From a virus, in IMG/VR virus record IMGVR_UViG_3300042691_042741, positions 1 through 29,457 of that record: 29,457 nt of DNA; one strand, 5' to 3'. The notes below the pieces were generated by a model. The model was given only the letters and a program-made list of their open reading frames with translations. It searched no databases and was not told the origin of the DNA. Each line of letters begins with the position of its first letter. The stretch's first letter is position 1. The translations under genes were made by a program, and so were the position numbers. Below, piece by piece: positions 25,001-29,457 of this stretch.

Positions 25001-25364
25001 GCAATGAATATGCCGCAACAGCGCCGCTTCCATAATCAGCTGGAAGGGTGCTTTCGCCATTTACAAAATTGGTTAAGGCGGTTGTATTCAAATTTCCATT
25101 TGCATCGAACCCTATATCTTGTTCTGTATTATCGAAGGCACGTCTCACACGAATTGCTGAACCCGTATAAGCGGACCTTAATTTCCTAACAGAGTATGCA
25201 GCAGCAGCATTTGGGACATAATCTAAAAGAAGGGGCTGGTTTATTGACCGTGTGACCTCCGAAAAATCATTCAAATTTTCGAGGGATTCCACAGTTCCGC
25301 CGTCCAACCCCACCCTTGAATTGTGGGCTATTACATCTCCATTGTATTTTACTGATTGAAGCAT
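22098..25364 (-). CDS. Modular tail-fibre protein with nested lectin modules and seven propeller-like repeats, 1088 residues
   Basis: Probable adhesin. It shares the YSVRKLRSAYTG / VTTWYDQ / LamG-like modules with the next fibre gene, but here they are nested. The head half of an outer module (51-103) is followed by a complete inner module (~104-539), then the outer tail half (GFVTTWYDQSG, 543-553) and its LamG-like part to INKYYNIY (~736). The inner module itself is split by a carbohydrate-binding-like domain (163-334, NLVTNSESLSD to GLSVLPYNRTTTG). Residues ~774-1070 are seven 43-residue repeats (GGVLAPNGKIYGIP, STTVLEIDP, TTTFG), probably a beta-propeller. The C-terminus is short. It lies about 21 nt after the 1270-residue fibre gene, forming a fibre operon. 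Confidence 0.75.
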   Translation of the reverse strand: MLQSVKYNGDVIAHNSRVGLDGGTVESLENLNDFSEVTRSINQPLLLDYVPNAAAAYSVRKLRSAYTGSAIRVRRAFDNTEQDIGFDANGNLNTTALTNFVNGESTLPADYGSGAVAAYSLRYVSSTYSGPVVRVRRSSDNTEQNFTPTEITDGTLTSFVGSENLVTNSESLSDVILVGTTRTENNLLAPDGTTTGDTIFETVTNDIHILFHDYTSAVIGQNFTYSVYVKSVGGRNISVFSSSGFAGGRITIDPNGNILSLTGIGSVETSVDGWYRVSISGSATTSTLRILIYSIEGGNNTFAGDVTKGVSVWGRQLYSGLSVLPYNRTTTGIGGEGYVTTWYDQRGGNNAVQSTAANQPKIVDKGALILDNGKPTIKFDGVNDNLINANTLNMVSVFTVFNILSLATNNPYIVSQPYNTNPIKVLGFIGTSNINLYRVFSGINLLDDSTATLNKQEFLYGLFNSTNSEIKLSNGALITGDSGNGINTSGLIIGAAGNVGTSTFLNGNIQEIVIFSSNESSNRANIEFGINNFYNIYSVSKDGFVTTWYDQSGSNNNAVQPTASSQPQIVSSGNTIFENGRVAVKFDGVDDEIFSTSISGSSTQTTFFVMNYRNDVDAMSMYDLYSNNSSRYSYYVASSVSPATGVYGTPSLYVNGTLTPVTTRLQAYNALSNNKGQILRADVNANTSAWVDIGFGFWFASYAYSGTLQEWIIYQSNQTSKRKLLESEINKYYNIYRPTANVSVYNKQPYTTDDMSQFMSNISTNFNYDQSLDVNTFGNLSGTLKWIGGVLAPNGKIYGIPYNSTTILEINPLTKTTTTFGNLTTPAGWVGGVLAPNGKIYGIPFNSTSVLEIDPIKRTTTTFGNLTGTNKWGGGVLAPNGKIYGIPNNSTTVLEIDPNTKTTTTFGDIIGTGKYYGGVLGANGKIYCIPFNATSILEIDPVTKTTITFGSVTGSTNWYGGVLAPNGKIYGIPNNSTTVLEINPITQTIATFGNLTGTGKWVGGVLAPNGKIYGIPSNSTTVLEIDPRINATTTFGDLTGSVKWYGGVLGTNGEIYGIPLNSTTVLEILSPVTGLDNNIPLSRFLNKF
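22157..23046 (-). repeat. Seven tandem 129-bp repeats (43-residue units) in the fibre gene
   Basis: Seven consecutive units, each with GGVLxxNGKIYGIP, NSTTVLEI(D/N)P and TTTFG(N/D)LTG, identical in length except for minor changes in the last. The DNA repeats are close enough that copy number could change by recombination. Seven blades of ~43 residues is a common beta-propeller size. Confidence 0.85.
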
Positions 25365-25385
25365 AGATTAATTATAAGTTTTTTT

Positions 25386-28300
25386 TTAATAGTTTAAAGC
25401 ATAAGACCCATAATAATTGGTTGAATCATATACAAATGTAAAAATGTCCGTTTTTCCAACAGCAGTTGTTAAGGTTGGAATAATACCACCAGACCATAAA
25501 ACATTTGCAGGCCATGATACCAAATTAAAACCGCTTCCTCCTTGTGTTATTTTAACAATATACGTTCCAACAGCAGCATTTGAAAATGTTAATGTTGTTG
25601 AAGATGAAAGAACAATATCCGCTATATTACCGTTTCTAAATACAACAGATGTGGTACTAGATGAAGCAGTAATAGCCTGTCTCGCACCATTCAATATTTC
25701 CCATTCAGTTCCATTATAAACCTGCTTTGAACCAATACTTGTATTGAATAACTCCAACCCTGTTGCTGGTGAAACAATCGCATCACGCTGTGCAGTGGTC
25801 ATTCTGGGGGATAAGAAACCTTGGGTGGTAGAAGATAATTCTAATATTGATGATGCGTTAGGAGCTGTTGTACCTACACCTATATTACCAGAAAAAGTGA
25901 TTGTTAGTCTTGGAATGTTGTTTGTTGTAAGAGCTAAGTCACCTACACTATTTCCAGCTAAACCACTAGTTAAACCTTGAGCTGTTAACCTATAACCACC
26001 CAATTTAGGTATATTTAAACTGTTAACACCGCTAGTAGTGTTAACATAAACACTATTTCCGATAAAACCGCTTGAATCAAAACCTCCACCAAAATTACCA
26101 TTAGCTACAACAAATAATCTATTATTATCAGTATAAAAGCCGTTAGCATTTGTACCTATTCTTAGAGCAGGAGTAGAAATAACTCCAACAGATGAACCAG
26201 TACCTATTTGAAGTAAACTTTGAGGTGTATTAGTTCCAATCCCCACATTTCCGTCGTCTCTGATCATCAAAGAGTTGCTGTTTCCAAGGGCATTATGGAA
26301 TTGTGCCGTCCATGTTGTCGTTCCACTTGGTTGAGAACCAACCACCACCAATCTAGCTGTTGACCCTGTTGTACCAACACTCAAGTTACCAGCTAAATAG
26401 TTATTTGCTGTACCTGCTCCATAAAGACCCCAGCCGCTACTATTACTCCATTCAATTGATCTCCAGTCAAAAGCAGATGTTAACGTGGGATTTACATGAA
26501 GACCACGTGTTGTTCCACTTGCACCCCCTGTTTGATTAATTGAATTACTTACTAAAATCTGATTAAAAGCCGCTGCGCCACTTGTAGGTGCAAATGCTTG
26601 ATCGAATGTTGCATTAGTTTGAGTACCTGATGTTGCATTTAATACGTTTGCTCCTCTAAAAACAAAACCAGCCTGATTTTGAGAACTAACTGAATGTGAG
26701 AACCTTAAAGAAGCTCCTGCCAAATCGGGAATATTACTTCCGTCGTTGTTTACCCAAAAACCTCTATTTAATTGAGTGCCAAAATTTACAACTCCATTGT
26801 CAAACACTCTGAAAAGTGCATTACCGTCACTGTTTTGTACCGAAAGTGATACACTCGATGATGTAGTTCCTGTACCCCTAACAACCAATCTAGCTGTTGA
26901 TCCTGTTGTACCAACACTCAAGTTACCAGCTAAATAGTTGTTTGCTGTACCTGAACCGTACAAACCCCAACCAGTATTATTACTCCATTCAATTGATCTC
27001 CAGTCAAAAGCAGATGTTAAAACAGGATCAACAAACAAACCTCTTGTTGTTCCACTTGCACCGCCTGTTTGGTTGATTGTAGTTGTAACCCAAAGTCCAG
27101 AGTATGTTGCTGCACCTGATGTCGGTATAAAAGTTGAACGTCCTCTAAAAGTGTATGTATCGCCAGATGATGGACTTATAGATCCAGTAATTGTAAATTC
27201 GCCGATATTCGTTGCTGATCCAATCAGTGAGTCTAACAACAAACCCCTACCTGTAATCCCCACAGATGAACCGTTACCTGTAGACATTAATCTTACAGAT
27301 TCACTTCCAAATTGCAATCGTCCACTATTATCTACTAATAATAATTGGCTTCCACCGCTATTTTGCACAAGTAATGCTGCTGCTGCTGACGTTGTGCCAC
27401 TTCCCCTAACAACCAATCTCGCTGTTGTTCCTGTGGTACCAATCCCCACATTTCCGTCGTTTCTGATCATCAAGGAATTGCTATTTCCAAGGGAGTTATG
27501 GAATTGCGCTGTCCAATTCGAATCGCTTGTATCAGTACCATGCACTTGTAATCTTGCGGTTGGTGTACCTACATTTATACCTGTGTTACCGTTTTGTAAT
27601 ATTTTAAATTGTTCTGTTAAGACACCACTCGGATACGTCCAAAATTGAAAGCCAGTATTAGTGTAAAAAATAGTATTTGTTGTATTAAATTGAGTACCAT
27701 AAGCTAAATTATTACTGTTATCAATTCGCATCAGATTCACAGTTGACCCACCAGTACTAATTCCTTGTAATGCTTCCGCATTTACACCTAATAAAATTGA
27801 TCCTTGTACTTGTAACGCTCGTTGTGGTGTTGACGTACCCACACCCAACCTTGTATTTACATTATCCCAATACAAATTGGAATTTCCCTGTAATTCGTTT
27901 GTGGATCCGCTTTTCCAAAATGCCACTTGTGTTGCAGTACCACTTCCGCTAACCAAATTAGCAGCAGCAGCAGTTTTGTTTTCCCAAACCTTAAGTACAG
28001 AATTGTAGAATAACATTTCTTGATTTGTTATTCCAGATGAAATTAAAACATTATGTAATTCATCTAACTCATATCCGTTTTGGATGGAAACAAATATTGC
28101 TCCTTCAGTTGCATGTTGTCTTATACAGAAACCTACTTGAACACCGTGGCTGGGTTGTGTAGGTCTTGTTGTGGTCATACCACCTAATTCTGTATCTGAT
28201 AACCAAACAATTTTTCCTTCTTCTAATGTGCTGGTATCAATATCTCTAACGTAACCAAAAGTGGTGCAAAGAGCTTTATTTCCGCCACTAGCATCTTCTG

Positions 28301-29198
28301 TCATTAAACCAAAAACACCTGCTGATTCAGATTCACCTGAAGCTATAGCATATCTAACTAATTTATTTGTACCATCTGAACTAACATAATAAACTACTTT
28401 ACCATTTTGTAACCCTGCATTATCAACATGTTTTACTGGAACAGGTAATTCTTGACCAATTTGTTGTAACACATTCCCTCCCCCCATCATAAATTCATAC
28501 GTTCTGTCAGTATCATTCCATCTCAACATACCTTCTTGCATAGGTGTTGATGAACCAGCAGTACTTATTTGTAAATAAGGGGTTGTAACACCACTAGAAG
28601 CCAAAGAAAAAGACCCTAAATTAACATTTTGTGTGGCACCAGTATAAGGTACATATCCGCTAACTGTTACACCAGAAAGTGATAATGTTCCACCGCTAAG
28701 TAAGAAATTAGACCCTAAAGCAACATTTGATATATCTCCATTAGCATCTCTACCTAAAATAGATACAGGTGTACCAGTAGACCCTGTTAAACGCATTGTA
28801 CCAGCTACTTCAAGGGTTTGGTTGGGTGTAGCTGTACCTATTCCCAAACGGCTGTTTAAATCATTCCAATAAAGAATAGAAGCACCACCAAATGAACCCC
28901 CGTTATTATATTGGATATACCCGTCAATACCTGCGGGTGTTCCACCGCCGCCACCACCGCTAACAGTGGTCCAGCTTAGGTTATTATTACCATCCGTTGT
29001 GAGGACTTGTCCAGTTGTACCGCTTGTAGTAGGAAGCGTATAAATAATATTATAAGTTAAGTTACCAGCTACGAATCCAGTATAAGGAGTATTAGAATCG
29101 GTGCAACAGCTACCAGATGATGCTAAATAAATTGATTCGAGTAAAGTAGGGCAACAAGGGATTTTTATACCCTCATTGAAATATACCACATTGGCCAT
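25386..29198 (-). CDS. Large tail-fibre protein, 1270 residues
   Basis: Probable trimeric fibre. The N-terminus (MANVVYFNEGIKIPCCPTLL, with a second Cys pair at SGSCCTDSN) is followed by a linker and a poly-Gly stretch (~79-84). The body has many GIGTxTPxxxLxVxGT and NVGIGTT motifs, the triple-beta shaft repeat common in Bacteroidetes phage fibres. The C-terminal region contains the LSSTTQGFLSPRMTTAQRDAI segment and KQVYNGTEWEIL (~1140-1185), then a ~90-residue beta domain ending NYYGSYALNY. No S74 autocleaving chaperone motif was found. A TATTTATA element lies 14 nt upstream. It is the first gene of the fibre block and, on the closed circle, follows tnpB. Confidence 0.8.
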   Translation of the reverse strand: MANVVYFNEGIKIPCCPTLLESIYLASSGSCCTDSNTPYTGFVAGNLTYNIIYTLPTTSGTTGQVLTTDGNNNLSWTTVSGGGGGGTPAGIDGYIQYNNGGSFGGASILYWNDLNSRLGIGTATPNQTLEVAGTMRLTGSTGTPVSILGRDANGDISNVALGSNFLLSGGTLSLSGVTVSGYVPYTGATQNVNLGSFSLASSGVTTPYLQISTAGSSTPMQEGMLRWNDTDRTYEFMMGGGNVLQQIGQELPVPVKHVDNAGLQNGKVVYYVSSDGTNKLVRYAIASGESESAGVFGLMTEDASGGNKALCTTFGYVRDIDTSTLEEGKIVWLSDTELGGMTTTRPTQPSHGVQVGFCIRQHATEGAIFVSIQNGYELDELHNVLISSGITNQEMLFYNSVLKVWENKTAAAANLVSGSGTATQVAFWKSGSTNELQGNSNLYWDNVNTRLGVGTSTPQRALQVQGSILLGVNAEALQGISTGGSTVNLMRIDNSNNLAYGTQFNTTNTIFYTNTGFQFWTYPSGVLTEQFKILQNGNTGINVGTPTARLQVHGTDTSDSNWTAQFHNSLGNSNSLMIRNDGNVGIGTTGTTARLVVRGSGTTSAAAALLVQNSGGSQLLLVDNSGRLQFGSESVRLMSTGNGSSVGITGRGLLLDSLIGSATNIGEFTITGSISPSSGDTYTFRGRSTFIPTSGAATYSGLWVTTTINQTGGASGTTRGLFVDPVLTSAFDWRSIEWSNNTGWGLYGSGTANNYLAGNLSVGTTGSTARLVVRGTGTTSSSVSLSVQNSDGNALFRVFDNGVVNFGTQLNRGFWVNNDGSNIPDLAGASLRFSHSVSSQNQAGFVFRGANVLNATSGTQTNATFDQAFAPTSGAAAFNQILVSNSINQTGGASGTTRGLHVNPTLTSAFDWRSIEWSNSSGWGLYGAGTANNYLAGNLSVGTTGSTARLVVVGSQPSGTTTWTAQFHNALGNSNSLMIRDDGNVGIGTNTPQSLLQIGTGSSVGVISTPALRIGTNANGFYTDNNRLFVVANGNFGGGFDSSGFIGNSVYVNTTSGVNSLNIPKLGGYRLTAQGLTSGLAGNSVGDLALTTNNIPRLTITFSGNIGVGTTAPNASSILELSSTTQGFLSPRMTTAQRDAIVSPATGLELFNTSIGSKQVYNGTEWEILNGARQAITASSSTTSVVFRNGNIADIVLSSSTTLTFSNAAVGTYIVKITQGGSGFNLVSWPANVLWSGGIIPTLTTAVGKTDIFTFVYDSTNYYGSYALNY
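26347..27080. repeat. Pair of ~195-bp near-identical direct repeats inside the fibre gene
   Basis: The segment 26347-26543 and the segment 26884-27080 (offset 537) share long identical runs, for example TACCAACACTCAAGTTACC and CCAGTCAAAAGCAGATGTTA, both encoding NYLAGNLSVGTTGSTARLVV-type shaft and DWRSIEWSN. A shorter pair (26241-26310 and 27444-27513) encodes NSLMIR..GNVGIGT. These point to internal duplication of shaft units and allow recombination that changes fibre length. Confidence 0.75.
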
Positions 29199-29210
29199 AT
29201 TTAGTTTTTT

Positions 29211-29222
29211 ATTATAAATATG
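29211..29222 (-). promoter_or_regulatory. TATTTATA-type upstream element of the 1270-residue fibre gene
   Basis: The minus strand reads CATATTTATAAT, with 14 nt from core (29213-29220) to ATG 29198. The GC-rich 17-mer ends directly next to it, so the repeat would lie at about the -15 to -35 region of any promoter here. Confidence 0.5.
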
Positions 29223-29265
29223 TTGGACGGCGAAAATGGTGGATTTTTGTTGGACGGCGAAAATG
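29222..29265 (+). repeat. Two tandem copies of GTTGGACGGCGAAAATG between tnpB and the fibre gene
   Basis: Copies at 29222-29238 and 29249-29265 are identical and 27 nt apart; the preceding TTT/TG context is also shared. They fill most of the 105-bp gap between the tnpB stop and the fibre start. Confidence 0.9.
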
Positions 29266-29303
29266 ACCGTTTTATATCATATGGTTCCGTAAAATTATGA
29301 AAT

Positions 29304-29415
29304 TTAATGAATCTCAACAACTTTACATTCTTTTCCAATTTCTTTCCCTCTTTTCAGGGGTTTTCCAGAGCCTAGTGGCTTACTGTTCATTGGCGTTGAT
29401 TCGGGCGAACTCAAC
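29304..29415 (-). ncRNA. Candidate omega RNA (TnpB guide scaffold) overlapping the tnpB 3' end
   Basis: TnpB guide RNAs normally come from the 3' end of tnpB plus downstream flank. Three consecutive hairpins occur here on the minus strand: GTTGA(G)TTC/GAATCAAC with one bulged G (29395-29415), AGCC-ACTA-GGCT (29369-29380), and CCCT-GAAAAG-AGGG (29346-29359). The exact 3' end of the scaffold and the guide start are not determined; the guide would lie somewhere in 29199-29303. Confidence 0.4.
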
Positions 29416-29457
29416 CCTATTTTTAATTTTAAACCTTCTTTTAGAATATTGTTTGCT
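29304..29457 (-). CDS. tnpB: TnpB, C-terminal end (continues from the left contig end)
   Basis: Reading on the minus strand, residues from NNILKEGLKLKIGLSSPEST to the final ECKVVEIH and the stop at 29304-29306. The last 33 bases duplicate the window start. GLSSPES is the usual TnpB C-terminal signature after the third RuvC motif, followed by a basic tail (GKPLKRGKEIGK). Joined with 1-1106 it makes an intact 408-residue protein. Only 105 bp separate it from the tail-fibre start. Confidence 0.92.
   Translation of the reverse strand, partial: ANNILKEGLKLKIGLSSPESTPMNSKPLGSGKPLKRGKEIGKECKVVEIH
29425..29457. repeat. Terminal direct repeat, right copy
   Basis: Identical to bases 1-33; see the left copy. 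Removing it gives a 29,424-bp circle. Confidence 0.9.

Larger units (their letters stand above)
3760..29259. repeat. Dispersed GC-rich 9-mer family TGGACGGCG (consensus GKTGGACGGCGRAA)
   Basis: Exact copies on plus: 5872-5880, 7679-7687, 13321-13329, 18334-18342, 21445-21453, 22028-22036, 23686-23694, 24307-24315, 29224-29232, 29251-29259. Exact copies on minus: 3760-3768, 4383-4391, 7823-7831, 18670-18678, 25298-25306. One mismatch: 17432-17440 (minus), 18489-18497 (plus), 20772-20780 (minus). Flanks are also conserved: G/T or GG before and AAA or GAA after. In coding DNA it gives different peptides depending on frame and strand (LDGE, VDGG, SPS, AVQ), so the conservation is at DNA level. 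No copy is seen before position 3760. Confidence 0.9.

Noticed and set aside
18987-25364. Diversity-generating retroelement acting on the fibre repeats
   Set aside because: No reverse transcriptase and no template/variable pair with adenine-specific changes; the repeats are ordinary paralogous modules.
26938-27648. 236-codon plus-strand open frame inside the fibre gene
   Set aside because: Complement of repetitive shaft coding sequence; Pro/Val-rich and without homology or start signals.
29222-29265. Possible short CRISPR array from the two 17-mers 27 nt apart
   Set aside because: Only two units, a 10-nt gap, no Cas genes, and the same sequence is scattered singly through genes.

Overview
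The window is a compact, AT-rich (by eye about one-third GC) piece of a tailed-phage genome. Its packaging and head genes are T4-like: terminase large subunit, portal, an unassigned protein in the gp67/gp68 position, prohead protease, acidic core scaffold and gp23-like major capsid protein, in that order. A Bacteroidetes host is likely: several genes have the Bacteroidetes -7 box TAnnTTTG just upstream, Shine-Dalgarno sites are not evident, and the tail fibres are built from modules I associate with Bacteroidetes phages. This host call is inference. No complete genome is present: sheath, tube, baseplate, replication and lysis genes are absent.

Layout. Almost everything is read on the minus strand, so transcription runs from high to low coordinates. 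First come three very large tail-fibre or adhesin genes (29198 to 18987), then three small unknown genes (18965 to 17922). The terminase-portal-core-protease-scaffold-capsid block follows (17825 to 9369). A free-standing homing endonuclease (9269 to 7395) sits after the capsid terminator. One gene, 6560-7363, is on the plus strand and converges on the endonuclease at a shared hairpin terminator. Beyond it lie a CCA-adding enzyme, a GNAT-like protein, a caspase-like protease, three small genes (one possibly a neck protein), a GMP reductase and a TnpB nuclease.

The two ends share a 33-bp direct repeat (1-33 = 29425-29457), and the tnpB reading frame runs through it in frame to give an intact 408-residue protein. 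The contig therefore closes into a 29,424-bp circle. Because so many phage functions are missing, that circle may come from assembly around a repeated transposon rather than from a real replicon.

How the parts work together. Terminase and portal package DNA into a prohead built by scaffold, capsid protein and protease. CCA enzyme, GNAT-like protein and the plus-strand protein all start with short leaders containing (L/I)xE sites, which could direct them into the prohead for cleavage by the protease. GMP reductase and CCA enzyme are likely host-metabolism and tRNA support. TnpB and the homing endonuclease are selfish elements. Two upstream-element classes are visible: TATATTTATA before most structural genes and TAnnTTTG before the endonuclease, GMP reductase and two small genes.

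The strongest unexplained signal is a GC-rich 9-mer, TGGACGGCG (extended consensus GKTGGACGGCGRAA). It occurs 15 times exactly, on both strands, in several reading frames and in non-coding DNA, which points to a DNA-level function.
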